NCBI GenBank assembly: GCA_023248545.1
Contig: JAHFEF010000007.1
Span: 1 to 54,813, forward strand
Source of the DNA: Myxococcales bacterium
GTDB lineage: Bacteria > Myxococcota > UBA727 > JABDBI01
Length of the DNA: 54,813 nt
Direction of reading: 5' to 3'
Shown here piece by piece: positions 1 to 9,579 of the stretch; within the stretch, counting starts at the first letter, position 1, and each line of letters starts with the position of its first letter. Under the pieces are notes generated by a model, which saw only the letters and a program-made list of their open reading frames with translations, searched no databases and was not told the DNA's origin. The position numbers and the translations under genes were made by a program.

Positions 1-6
1 TGTGCG

Positions 7-1515
7 TTATTGGCACTGACCAATTCCCTGATTAGGCGCGGAGCCTTGGTAGCAGGTTTTTCCTGATGTACAAGCAGCTTGGCTATTATTGCCTAGGACG
101 CAGCCTAGACTGCCGCATTGTGGTGTGCATCCGCCGCAAATGCTGCCGGCCGCATTGCAAATACACTGCCCATTGGAACAAGTGTCGGAATTGCCGCTAC
201 AGACTTTTCCGCATCCACCGCAGTTATTGATGTCAGTGCTGGTATTTACGCAGGTTGAAGAACATTGGGTCTGGCCCAGCGGGCACGATGAACCGGCCGT
301 GTTGCTTGACCATAAAGGCATGCGTACATTGCTATAGATGACGAGGTTGCCATCGTTTTGTAGGATGAGAGTGTCTCCCGGGTTGCCGTTTGTGTTTGTT
401 GCGAACGCAGGAGAATTAATATTGTAAACCACGAAATTTCCATCCGTTTGCAGGTATGCGCTTCCATATGCTCCGATATTGGACGTATTGGAGCTAAAAA
501 TTGCTTGGCAACTAGATGAAGGGCAATTGATAAAGCTGTTTGGTATCGTGGTTTTGTAAAGCACGAGATTGCCATCGATTTGTAGAATCAGTTCATAGAC
601 ACCATTTTGGGATGTGATCGCAGAGCCTGGGACGAGAGATGGTATGCCTGCACCCTGTTGTGAGGGAGGTATGGCAGTGCTTTGGAGAGTCGAATTTGAG
701 CCAACTGCTTGGCATCCGCCAGCCCAGCATTGTTGACCATTTGAACACACGTTTCCGCATGCGCCGCAGTTATTGGGGTCGCTAGAGAGGAAAAGACATT
801 CGCCGGAACATGAGGTATAGCCGTTGGGGCAAGGCCAATTAGCTCCGCTATTAATACCAATAGTAGCCCCGCCATCAAGACTAGCACTAAGGACCATGCA
901 GTCTGTAAAATAATCGCCTGGGATAGCGCCTGGGTCTCCAGCCGAAATGAACACACCGCTATAGTAGCGGTTACATGAATTTATTGATCCTGAATGGCCT
1001 GAACAAGCCGAGTTACAATCGCCACTGCAGTTGCCAGGTTCATTTACACATCCACCAAAGGCCGTTGATCCATCCATACATAGACACCCGCAATACCAAG
1101 TAATCCCCGAACACTGAACAAGGTCATACGGTGGCGATCCTGCCCAACTAAAGTCTGACGAAACGCAGACGCCTGCACCGTTACTGGTGGCCTGACACAG
1201 AGAGGAGCCGTTGCCATTCGCATTTAAGGTACATACGTTGCCACACGCCCCACAGTTATTGGTAGTTAGAGTGCCGGAGTTGTATGTACCCACGGTGAGA
1301 TCTATACAGCTTCCATTGCAACATCCCGGCTGTGTCCCACCGCAGACATTCCCCTGGCTTCCACAATTATTCGGGTCGCTTTGGTACAAGGCGTTTGCAC
1401 CACTATTGGCCGCAAGGTTACCGGTTTTGCTTCCATAGTTGGAACTACAACCAAATGATGTGAAGATGATGCTTGAAAATATTAGGCCAAGCGCGATACT
1501 TGCTTGAGTGCCCAT
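7..1515 (-). CDS. Lipoprotein with bulb-type lectin domain and Cys-rich modules
   Basis: Predicted surface lipoprotein of 502 aa. The N-terminus is a lipoprotein signal peptide with a TSFGC lipobox (Cys23). A bulb-type (GNA-like, mannose-binding) lectin domain lies at about residues 298-405. It has all three QxDxNxVxY sugar-binding motifs, starting at Gln312, Gln356 and Gln386. Repeated Cys-rich modules of the type NNCGACGNVC occur at about 48-70, 87-95, 249-270 and 430-450; such modules are common in myxobacterial surface proteins. I chose the ATG at 1515 because a GGGGGA ribosome-binding site precedes it and it starts the signal peptide; an upstream in-frame ATG would add 26 residues. The likely role is binding mannose-type glycans or mediating adhesion, which is inferred from the domain. 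Confidence 0.8.
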   Translation of the reverse strand: MGTQASIALGLIFSSIIFTSFGCSSNYGSKTGNLAANSGANALYQSDPNNCGSQGNVCGGTQPGCCNGSCIDLTVGTYNSGTLTTNNCGACGNVCTLNANGNGSSLCQATSNGAGVCVSSDFSWAGSPPYDLVQCSGITWYCGCLCMDGSTAFGGCVNEPGNCSGDCNSACSGHSGSINSCNRYYSGVFISAGDPGAIPGDYFTDCMVLSASLDGGATIGINSGANWPCPNGYTSCSGECLFLSSDPNNCGACGNVCSNGQQCWAGGCQAVGSNSTLQSTAIPPSQQGAGIPSLVPGSAITSQNGVYELILQIDGNLVLYKTTIPNSFINCPSSSCQAIFSSNTSNIGAYGSAYLQTDGNFVVYNINSPAFATNTNGNPGDTLILQNDGNLVIYSNVRMPLWSSNTAGSSCPLGQTQCSSTCVNTSTDINNCGGCGKVCSGNSDTCSNGQCICNAAGSICGGCTPQCGSLGCVLGNNSQAACTSGKTCYQGSAPNQGIGQCQ

Positions 1516-1671
1516 AATTCCCCCAATGTTGGTAGATAGCAACCAACTCATTGAATCGCCATGAAATCGGGGGAATAGGACGCTTAAAAGCAAACTGTGG
1601 GTTGGTTGGCGGCTGTTATAGGGAAGGCGATCGAGTCATAGCATCTCTGCATTGGTCAGAAACGAGGCCCA

Positions 1672-1983
1672 TTAGGCTATGGCTGATTTATGCGGCCTTA
1701 AAGCAAAACCGAGACCATGTAGAATGGCAAGTATCGTAGGAAATCTAGGCTGACCTGTCTTGGACAAAGTTCTATATAGATTTTGTCTGTTCAGATGAGT
1801 TTTCTCTGCGAGTTTTCCTATTCCGCCTTGAGCATCTGCAATATTTCTTAGCGCCAGAAGAAATGATTCAATATTTTGGTCATTCTCGTATTCTTCGAGT
1901 GCTACTTGTAAATAAGCCTCAGATTCTTTCGGATCTTTTAGGTCTTCAATCAAGCTATCTCTGAAATTTCTTAATTGGCGCAT
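1672..1983 (-). CDS. HigA-type antitoxin (addiction module antidote)
   Basis: Antitoxin-like DNA-binding protein of 103 aa. The C-terminal half (GIGKLAEKTHLNRQNLYRTLS) is a helix-turn-helix followed by the typical 'FPTILAILHGLGFALR' end of the addiction-module antidote family. It lies one base downstream of the toxin gene, so the order is toxin first, as in higBA. The ATG at 1983 is preceded by a strong AAGGAG ribosome-binding site inside the toxin gene's end. In this family the antitoxin neutralises the toxin and represses the shared promoter. Reading upstream of this ATG only runs into the toxin gene in another frame. Confidence 0.8.
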   Translation of the reverse strand: MRQLRNFRDSLIEDLKDPKESEAYLQVALEEYENDQNIESFLLALRNIADAQGGIGKLAEKTHLNRQNLYRTLSKTGQPRFPTILAILHGLGFALRPHKSAIA

Positions 1984-1984
1984 A

Positions 1985-2344
1985 TTATTTTGACTCCTTA
2001 AATTCTTTCCATAACTTTTTGGCCTTTCGGATGTCTTCTTTTTGCGATGATTTATCGCCACCGCAGAGAATAACCACAAGCTGAGTCCCTAATTCACCAA
2101 AATAAACTCGGTATCCTGCTCCGAAATGAAGTTTCAGTTCTAAAACACCTTCTCCGACAGGATCTAGGACCCCTAGATTACCTTCTTCAACTTTAGAAAT
2201 ACGCTTTCTAATACGGGCTCTTACGACGGGATCTTTGAAAGACCTCAGCCACTCTGTATAGGGCTCTCTCCCAAATTGATCCTGGTAGATTTTAACTACC
2301 TTCTTGCTGGTAATCACATCCCAATTGTAGCTTGTGAGCGACAA
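1985..2344 (-). CDS. RelE/HigB-type toxin (Gp49-like addiction module killer)
   Basis: Toxin of 119 aa in the RelE/ParE superfamily, HigB or phage Gp49-like subgroup. Family hallmarks are the EPYTEWLRSFKDPVVRARI segment, the 'LELKLHFGAGYRVYFGE' beta-hairpin and the 'LCGGDKSSQKEDIRKAK' C-terminus. Members usually cleave mRNA at the ribosome. No ATG is available. The longest reading starts with TTG at 2344, and a GTG nine codons in is an alternative; neither has a clear ribosome-binding site. The gene is translationally coupled to the downstream antitoxin and sits beside a MITE-like repeat. Confidence 0.78.
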   Translation of the reverse strand: MSLTSYNWDVITSKKVVKIYQDQFGREPYTEWLRSFKDPVVRARIRKRISKVEEGNLGVLDPVGEGVLELKLHFGAGYRVYFGELGTQLVVILCGGDKSSQKEDIRKAKKLWKEFKESK

Positions 2345-2370
2345 AAGTCAATAGAAATTTATTTTCTTAT

Positions 2371-2499
2371 AATAGAGCTCTTGCATAACCTGAAATATCG
2401 TCATGGCGAGGAGGCGTAGCCGACGCGGCCATCCAGGGTTTATGGATTGCTTCGCTACGCTCGCAATGACGATTCGGAGGGTTTCGCAAGAGCTCTATT
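2371..2499. repeat. MITE-like palindromic repeat with ~20-bp terminal inverted repeats
   Basis: The left end AATAGAGCTCTTGCATAACC and the right end (reverse complement AATAGAGCTCTTGCGAAACC) match at 18 of 20 bases. The interior carries a second inverted pair, ATCGTCAT and ATGACGAT. Translated on the minus strand, the interior gives the 'HCERSEAIHK' string seen in dispersed bacterial intergenic repeats. No transposase is inside. The remaining 2500-2620 shows no gene I can support. Confidence 0.7.
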
Positions 2500-2623
2500 A
2501 AATCGAACTGATGGAGCAGATTTTCCTCGAAAGTCGGGGCAAGATTGAGTTTACCGGGAGCGTGAGCCAATTGCTCAGAGAACACCATTAAAAACCACCT
2601 ATAAGTAGTTATTATCAGGAAAT

Positions 2624-2664
2624 AAAAAAGCCCGCCGAAGCACCTAGTGTACCTCGGCGGGCTT
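2624..2664 (-). terminator. Rho-independent terminator of groES-groEL
   Basis: A GC-rich stem (GCCCGCCGA at 2630-2638 pairing with TCGGCGGGC at 2654-2662) is followed on the minus strand by a run of T. It lies 15 bases beyond the groEL stop codon. Confidence 0.9.
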
Positions 2665-2678
2665 GCAGTCAGGGGGAT

Positions 2679-4379
<1,701 letters not shown>

Positions 4380-4676
4380 TTACAGGTTAATTACGCCCAA
4401 CAGGTCATCTTCTTTGAGGAGCAGGTAAGACTCATTGTTGAGTTTAATTTCGGTTTCGGCATATTTCGCGAACAACACGCGGTCTCCGGGTTTTACGGAC
4501 ACGGGCCTGACAGTGCCATTGTCTAAAACTTTACCGGAACCCACAGCGACAACTTCGCCTTCGAGGGGCTTTTCTTTGGCGCTATCTGGGATAAAAAGAC
4601 CACCTTTGGTTTTGTTATCACCATCCATACGTTTGACCAAGACACGATCATAGAGGGGCTTGAGCTGAGTAGACAT
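4380..4676 (-). CDS. groES: Co-chaperonin GroES (Hsp10)
   Basis: Co-chaperonin of 98 aa that caps the GroEL ring as a heptamer. It shows the '[12 protein letters not shown]' start, the mobile loop with '[16 protein letters not shown]', and the '[19 protein letters not shown]' core. The ATG at 4676 is preceded by AAGGAG at ideal spacing. It is the first gene of groES-groEL, transcribed from a sigma-70-like promoter at 4710-4737. No CIRCE operator (TTAGCACTC inverted repeat) was seen upstream, so HrcA control is not supported here. Confidence 0.98.
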   Translation of the reverse strand: MSTQLKPLYDRVLVKRMDGDNKTKGGLFIPDSAKEKPLEGEVVAVGSGKVLDNGTVRPVSVKPGDRVLFAKYAETEIKLNNESYLLLKEDDLLGVINL

Positions 4677-4709
4677 AGGTTCTCCTTTGTGAACTTTGAA
4701 TGTCAGTTC

Positions 4710-4737
4710 AAGATAAACGCAGAGAGCCTATGGTCAA
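4710..4737 (-). promoter_or_regulatory. Sigma-70-like promoter of groES-groEL
   Basis: On the minus strand, TTGACC (4732-4737) and TATCTT (4710-4715) are 16 bases apart, 33 bases upstream of the groES start codon. The preceding CCC before TTGA could also be read as a heat-shock-type -35, but no CCCCATNT -10 follows. Confidence 0.55.
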
Positions 4738-4787
4738 GGGGGAGAGAACAGGAAGCCAAACGTGAGACTACGAAGCTAAATAAAAGT

Positions 4788-5363
4788 ATGCCTATTCCTG
4801 TACAGCCCCCTCCTCGTTCGATGAGCGCACAAACACTCGATGTGCTCAACAGTGCTGTTGAGATGAACCGTGAAACATTGGAAATTGCCCACAACTCGAA
4901 CGACAGGCTGGCTTTTCAAGAACAGCAGATCCGCTGTGCAGGCAACCAAGTGGAGCACATTGATAAACAAACCGATCGAGCGGACATACAAGCAGGCAAA
5001 GTGGACTCCTGTTGCGGTTATGGATTTTGGCATTGGTTGAAAATTCGATGTTGTTGCATGGGCGGCGATGCTGTGCGGATTCGAGAAAGTAATCATGCGG
5101 AGCTTGAACGGCGAGAAGCATTGGCACGCGAGCCCTTTGCTCCTCCCGCCCCCCCATTGCCAGTGGTTGTGGTTTCTAACGATCCCATCGATCAGGCAAT
5201 TGATGTATTAGAGCATCAAGTCGAAGAACTAAAAGAAGATGCGCTGGTCAAAAAGCGCGAATTAGCCCTTCAGAATACGATGCTTGATGTGCTTGTCGCA
5301 CAGACCCGAGCAACCGGCCAGCATGTGCAACGTGTCACACGCTATGAAAGACAGATAGATTAG
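4788..5363 (+). CDS. SNAP-25-like protein with two SNARE motifs and Cys-rich linker
   Basis: This 191-aa protein resembles eukaryotic Qbc-SNAREs of the SNAP-25/23 family. Helix 1 (about residues 16-72) aligns without gaps to SNAP-25 from memory: zero-layer Gln44 matches Gln53, and Ile48, Val55, Ile58 and Ala65 fill later layers. Two cysteines (75-76, CCG) lie 31 residues after Gln44, exactly as Cys84 follows Gln53 in SNAP-25. CCC at 88-90 extends the palmitoylation-like cluster. Helix 2 (132-190) has Ile138, Leu141, Val145, Leu148, Ala152, Leu159, zero-layer Gln162 (ALQN), Leu166, Leu169, Val180 and Val183. The two glutamines are 118 residues apart (121 in SNAP-25). There is no signal peptide. 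A GTG at 4689 would add 33 residues but overlaps the groES promoter, so I prefer the ATG at 4788. A generic coiled coil is the alternative. Confidence 0.72.
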   Translation: MPIPVQPPPRSMSAQTLDVLNSAVEMNRETLEIAHNSNDRLAFQEQQIRCAGNQVEHIDKQTDRADIQAGKVDSCCGYGFWHWLKIRCCCMGGDAVRIRESNHAELERREALAREPFAPPAPPLPVVVVSNDPIDQAIDVLEHQVEELKEDALVKKRELALQNTMLDVLVAQTRATGQHVQRVTRYERQID

Positions 5364-5364
5364 A

Positions 5365-5462
5365 AACCTCACCCCTAACCCCTCTCCACCCTGTGGAGAG
5401 GGGAATTAAACCTGGTTTTGAAGTCCCTCTCCACAGGGTGGAGAGGGATTTAGGGTGAGGTT
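5365..5462. repeat. Long palindromic REP-like element
   Basis: Two arms, about 5365-5404 and 5424-5462, form an inverted repeat: CCTCACCCCTAACCCCTCTCC on one side and GGAGAGGGATTTAGGGTGAGG on the other. Each arm itself holds a small hairpin (CTCTCCACCCTGTGGAGAG). Related copies lie at 41204-41261 and, inside a coding frame, at 46945-46997. It fills the gap between the SNARE-like gene and the OTU-kinase gene and may act as a transcription attenuator. Confidence 0.8.
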
Positions 5463-5501
5463 CATTGACCAGTCTGTAATTATTAGGCAGCTTGTTCAAC
5501 C

Positions 5502-7082
5502 ATGAAAGCTGTTGTTTTAATTCTGGTTTTCTGTCTGTTTCCAGCTGGCGCGAGTATTGCGCAGCCAAAGCCTTATCGATTTGGTTTTATTAAACTCGTG
5601 TCTCGGTTGTCTCAGTTGGGCTCCAAGGCGCCCCTGTGGCTAGGCTTGCTCACACGGTTCACGGCCAATCACCGAGGAATCGTTCCGATTTCAGGTGAGA
5701 ACAACGATTGTTTTTTTCATGCGCTGCAGGCTGCCGGAATTAACCTCAACCGTCAGCAGGTGACTCAGTATTTGAGGCAATTGCGTGATGGGCCCAGCCG
5801 CCTCAGAGACATTGCCAGACAGGAACTTCTGTCAACCGATGAAGAGCTTAGCGACGCGATGAATGGGCTTCGAGACTTTATTCGCCAGTTTCCAGGAGAA
5901 TCCATTGAAGAATTTGATCCTGATTTGTTCAATTGGTTTATTTTACGCCTCGAACAAGGTGCACCCATGCCATTTCAACGTGACGGTATGGGCGGCGTTG
6001 ACTTCCTGGAAATATTAGGCCGGCAATTTAACTTCGATATTAGAATTATTGAGTCTACCGATGGCCATGTAATTCATGACTTTAGATGGCCGTTGAGTAC
6101 AAGGAGACGTCGGGTCACGCTGCGCTATAGTTCCTCAGAAGTTGGGCATTTTGATCTGGTGTTGGATAAAGCACTGCCGATTCCAGCTACTAATCAGGAT
6201 CAACTCTCATTTCAATGGCCGAATATAATTGGTTGGGGTTCTTCTGATTCTTGTGGTTCTTCTGCGAAATATCAAATTGTTCGGCAGATTGGCTATGGAA
6301 ATTTTGCCCGTGTCTACTTGGTTCATGACCGTGGTTCGTGCTTTGCGGCGAAGGTAATTGACAAGCTGGGATATTCCGGGGATCCCGAGGTGCTGTTTGA
6401 GGAGGCCGAAAACGAAATCGCTTCTCTCAAAGAATGCAATTGTCCATTTCTTCCGGCCTACATCGGGTCTGATATGAGACGTGAGCCATTGTCTGTAATC
6501 ATTATCATGGGTTATGCCCCTGGAGAAAATTTGCGAGAATATTGGTCTTCTGGAAAATATGTGCCTTCTGAGGATAACGCTATGCAAATCTGGGTGCAGT
6601 TATTGCAGCTATTAGAGCATATGCATTCCAAAAAAATTATGCATCGCGATGTGAAGATAGAAAATATGATCCTAGGACCAGATGGGTTGGTAAGATTGGT
6701 GGATTTTGGTTTTGCACGAACATTTCCAACCGAAAATGAGTCAATGGCAGATCAACTTATGGGAACCGTAGAGTATGTAGCTCCAGAAATGATAGGCCGT
6801 CATTGGTATGATGGTTCCGTCGATATCTGGGCATCAGGGGTAACTTTGTATGTCTTAGCCACTGGACATATGCCTTTTAATGGACGGGATCCAGCCCAGA
6901 CTTTCAGAGCCATCCTAAATTTTCCACACGTGCGTATTCCCAACAATGAACTGGGTTTAATCATTCGTCAAATATTCGTAGAGAGAACCGCCCGACCAAC
7001 AGCAAGCCAATTGCTACAATTGTCCTACGTTCAAAAATACATTCCGAAAACAAACACCACCGAAGATCCTCCGCAGGAATAA
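5502..7082 (+). CDS. Secreted OTU cysteine protease / Ser-Thr protein kinase fusion
   Basis: A 526-aa protein with a Sec signal peptide (residues 1-20, cleavage near SIA-QP) and two eukaryote-like domains. Residues about 58-222 form an OTU-type cysteine protease domain, a fold that cleaves ubiquitin. The nucleophile is Cys70 in NNDCFFHAL and the catalytic His is His216 in GHFDLVL. Residues about 257-512 form a complete Hanks-type kinase: Gly-rich loop GYGNFARV (264-271), Lys284, HRD 381-383 with Asn388, DFG 401-403, and APE 427-429. All catalytic residues are present. The Asp three residues before the OTU Cys is Asn67, which is a variation. The gene lies 138 bases after the SNARE-like gene and 38 bases before a membrane-protein gene. 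It could act as an exported effector on host ubiquitin conjugates; export beyond the periplasm is not shown. Confidence 0.85.
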   Translation: MKAVVLILVFCLFPAGASIAQPKPYRFGFIKLVSRLSQLGSKAPLWLGLLTRFTANHRGIVPISGENNDCFFHALQAAGINLNRQQVTQYLRQLRDGPSRLRDIARQELLSTDEELSDAMNGLRDFIRQFPGESIEEFDPDLFNWFILRLEQGAPMPFQRDGMGGVDFLEILGRQFNFDIRIIESTDGHVIHDFRWPLSTRRRRVTLRYSSSEVGHFDLVLDKALPIPATNQDQLSFQWPNIIGWGSSDSCGSSAKYQIVRQIGYGNFARVYLVHDRGSCFAAKVIDKLGYSGDPEVLFEEAENEIASLKECNCPFLPAYIGSDMRREPLSVIIIMGYAPGENLREYWSSGKYVPSEDNAMQIWVQLLQLLEHMHSKKIMHRDVKIENMILGPDGLVRLVDFGFARTFPTENESMADQLMGTVEYVAPEMIGRHWYDGSVDIWASGVTLYVLATGHMPFNGRDPAQTFRAILNFPHVRIPNNELGLIIRQIFVERTARPTASQLLQLSYVQKYIPKTNTTEDPPQE

Positions 7083-7120
7083 TCGCATCGAATCTTGGTT
7101 ATACCGCACAGAGGTGCGAG

Positions 7121-7720
7121 ATGGCTCGGTGTGCAAAGCTTTTATTTTTGGTCCTGCTGCTCAACCTACCTGCTCTTGCAGAACCATTCTATTCAGCCAG
7201 CCAAATCGCTGTGACAACCTATGTATTTGCAATCGCAGCCCTGGATGCTGTTACCAGTGGCTATACCTATCACACCCAAGAAGTACTCTTGGCGAATAGC
7301 CCAAACACAGAAGAGCGAGATTATGTTTTGATCGCCCTGCCCACTGCTATTGCTGTCTATGGCATTTCGGCGATCACCCTGTTGCCCGCCGCTATTTTAA
7401 GAACCGTGAAAATTATAAACACCGAACAGGGCACCCGTGCATTCATCGGCCTTGAGGCAACAGCGGCATTTTTTGCTGCAATTGGCCTCATTGCCAGCGG
7501 CGTCGCATTCGGATTTGAACAAAACGACAGTGCAGCCGTCGGGATCGTCAACCAAACACACTATGAACGCCCGAAAGAATTTCAACCGATGCTCGCACTC
7601 AGCATTGTCAGTTCGGTCGCCAATCTTTTGGCCGTGTTAATCAATGTCCTCCAAATAGGTGTACCCGGAGAGCCCGTCCTCGTACCGACGCATCAGCCTG
7701 GCGGACTCCTCGAATGTTAG
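7121..7720 (+). CDS. Hypothetical membrane protein, signal peptide plus four TM helices
   Basis: Unrecognised protein of 199 aa. An N-terminal signal peptide (LLFLVLLLNLPALA) is followed by four hydrophobic helices at about 27-45, 68-95, 107-130 and 155-177, with short loops. The ATG at 7121 has an AGAGGT ribosome-binding site and lies 38 bases after the OTU-kinase stop, so the two are probably co-transcribed. The 3' end overlaps the convergent speA gene by 84 bases; the C-terminal 28 residues are therefore antisense to speA and the least certain part. A role with the OTU-kinase protein is only suggested by position. Confidence 0.6.
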   Translation: MARCAKLLFLVLLLNLPALAEPFYSASQIAVTTYVFAIAALDAVTSGYTYHTQEVLLANSPNTEERDYVLIALPTAIAVYGISAITLLPAAILRTVKIINTEQGTRAFIGLEATAAFFAAIGLIASGVAFGFEQNDSAAVGIVNQTHYERPKEFQPMLALSIVSSVANLLAVLINVLQIGVPGEPVLVPTHQPGGLLEC

Positions 7721-9553
7721 ATGTCCTTCACGCACGGCGCTTTCAGCCATGTTGCGAATGCGCTTTAATAAATCCAGGCGGTCATATTCTACATAGCTTA
7801 AGACTTCACTGACCGTATCACCTTGAACCACGTGGTCCAAGCGATATTTGCCATCGGATCGGAGCGACACGTGGACAGCGTTCGTGTCGCCGAACAAGTT
7901 ATGCAAATCCCCCATGATTTCTTGATAAGCGCCAACCAAAAACGCACCCAAATAATACGGCTTGCCACTGGGATGGTGCAATCTAATTGTCGGCTTGACG
8001 TCTTGTAGGTCAATAAACTGGTCGAGTTTTCCGTCGGAGTCACAGCTTAAATCGGCGATAATGGCTTCTTGCGTGGGTTGCTCATCCAACCGGTGCAGCG
8101 GCGCAATGGGGAACAAATGCCCAATGGCCCAAGAATCCGGCAGCGACTGAAAGATCGAAAAATTGCAATAATACGTATCGCTGAGATTTTTATTCAAGCC
8201 TTGCAGGTCTTCAGGGATATAACTTTCGGTGCTGACCGCCGATTGAATGGCTTGGCACGCTGCCCAATATAAATCGTCTATTTTTGCTTTGGTTTCTAGG
8301 TCAATCACACCGTGGCTAAACAGCGTGACGCTTTCTTCTTTGGCTGCTAAAATATCGTTGTAGGCTTCTTGAAAATTTTTCTTGCTGACAACAGATTGGT
8401 AAGCCTCCCAAATCGTGTGCAAAACCGTGTGGTCGTCATCGATGGGCGCCGTGAGGGCTTGTTTGAAATTGCCGACCATCTCGTTGATGCCCAGCACATT
8501 GAATACCAACATGGCATGGTGCGCTACCAGTGCACGGCCAGACTCGGAAACAATGGTCGGGTGCGGCATGTCATTCTCGTCACAGATTTCTTGTGTCGTA
8601 GAAATAATATCATTGGCGTATTCCTGCGTCGAATAGTTCATGGATGAGTGAAAATCGCTGCGACTACCGTCATAATCAACCGCCAAACCACCCCCAATAT
8701 CGAGGTGACTCAAATTCACGCAGCCCATGCGCCTCAAGTTGCAATACAAGTGCGCGGCTTCTCGTGCCGCGTTCTTGATGGCTCTGATCGACGTAATTTG
8801 AGAACCAATATGAAAGTGTAGCAGTTCTAAGCAGCCTAAGATGTCTTCTTTTTTAAGAAGCTCCACAGCCTCGACAATTTCGCGCGCAGTCAGCCCGAAT
8901 TTGCTGCGATCCCCTGAACTATCGGCCCAACGGCCCTTTCCCTTGCTGGATAATTTCGCGCGAATCCCGATGTGAGGCACAAGATTCATACGCTTTGCAA
9001 TGGCAATAATTTGTGGCAATTCAGCAAAGCGATCTAAGATTAAAAACGGTTTTAGACCCAGTCGTTGGGCGTCCAATGCTGTCTCAATATATTCTGCGTC
9101 TTTATAACCGTTGCACAATAAAAGCGAGTCTGCGTCATCTAACAACGCCATGGCGACGAGCAATTCAGGCTTCGAGCCAGACTCCAAACCCAAACCATAG
9201 GGCTTGCCCTGACGCACCAACTCTTCGACCACGTGTCTTTGTTGGTTGACTTTGATGGGCATCACACACCGATAAGTTGATTTGTAGCCGTATTCTCGAA
9301 TGCTTTTTCGAAAGCTTTCAGAGATCACTTGCACCCGACTGCCCAAAATATCGTTAAAGCGCACCAATAAGGGTGGTTGAATGCCTCTCAAACATAGATC
9401 ATCGACCAACTCTTTCAGATCAATGCAAGACTCGCTTTTACCCGTCGGATCGCAGGTCAAATGGCCCTTGGCGTTGATCGAAAAATACGGCGTTCCCCAG
9501 CGAGAAATCAGGTACTGGTCTAGGCTGTCTTGCACGGTCCAATTGCTTTTCAT
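7637..9553 (-). CDS. speA: Biosynthetic arginine decarboxylase (SpeA)
   Basis: PLP-dependent enzyme converting arginine to agmatine, the first step of the agmatine route to putrescine. It is about 638 aa, close to the E. coli enzyme. The Orn/Arg decarboxylase barrel shows the PLP lysine in MPIKVNQQ (about residue 100), 'GLGLESGSKPEL', 'HFHIGSQI', 'DIGGGLAVDYDGS' and 'SESGRALVAHHA'. An upstream in-frame ATG (9565) would add four residues. I prefer 9553 because GAGATG lies just before it. It is divergent from the S55 peptidase gene, with 26 bases between start codons. A LysE/ArgO-type exporter elsewhere in the window could also handle basic amino acids. Confidence 0.95.
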   Translation of the reverse strand: MKSNWTVQDSLDQYLISRWGTPYFSINAKGHLTCDPTGKSESCIDLKELVDDLCLRGIQPPLLVRFNDILGSRVQVISESFRKSIREYGYKSTYRCVMPIKVNQQRHVVEELVRQGKPYGLGLESGSKPELLVAMALLDDADSLLLCNGYKDAEYIETALDAQRLGLKPFLILDRFAELPQIIAIAKRMNLVPHIGIRAKLSSKGKGRWADSSGDRSKFGLTAREIVEAVELLKKEDILGCLELLHFHIGSQITSIRAIKNAAREAAHLYCNLRRMGCVNLSHLDIGGGLAVDYDGSRSDFHSSMNYSTQEYANDIISTTQEICDENDMPHPTIVSESGRALVAHHAMLVFNVLGINEMVGNFKQALTAPIDDDHTVLHTIWEAYQSVVSKKNFQEAYNDILAAKEESVTLFSHGVIDLETKAKIDDLYWAACQAIQSAVSTESYIPEDLQGLNKNLSDTYYCNFSIFQSLPDSWAIGHLFPIAPLHRLDEQPTQEAIIADLSCDSDGKLDQFIDLQDVKPTIRLHHPSGKPYYLGAFLVGAYQEIMGDLHNLFGDTNAVHVSLRSDGKYRLDHVVQGDTVSEVLSYVEYDRLDLLKRIRNMAESAVREGHLTFEESARLMRRYEDGLSGYTYLEDID

Positions 9554-9579
9554 CGGGCATCTCATATAGACTTATATAC

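Noticed and set aside
2367..2588. A 73-codon minus-strand frame containing HCERSEAIH
   Set aside because: Most of it is the MITE-like repeat translated; no ribosome-binding site or domain.
4677..4787. CIRCE operator upstream of groES
   Set aside because: The TTAGCACTC-N9-GAGTGCTAA pattern is not present; only a sigma-70-like promoter is supported.
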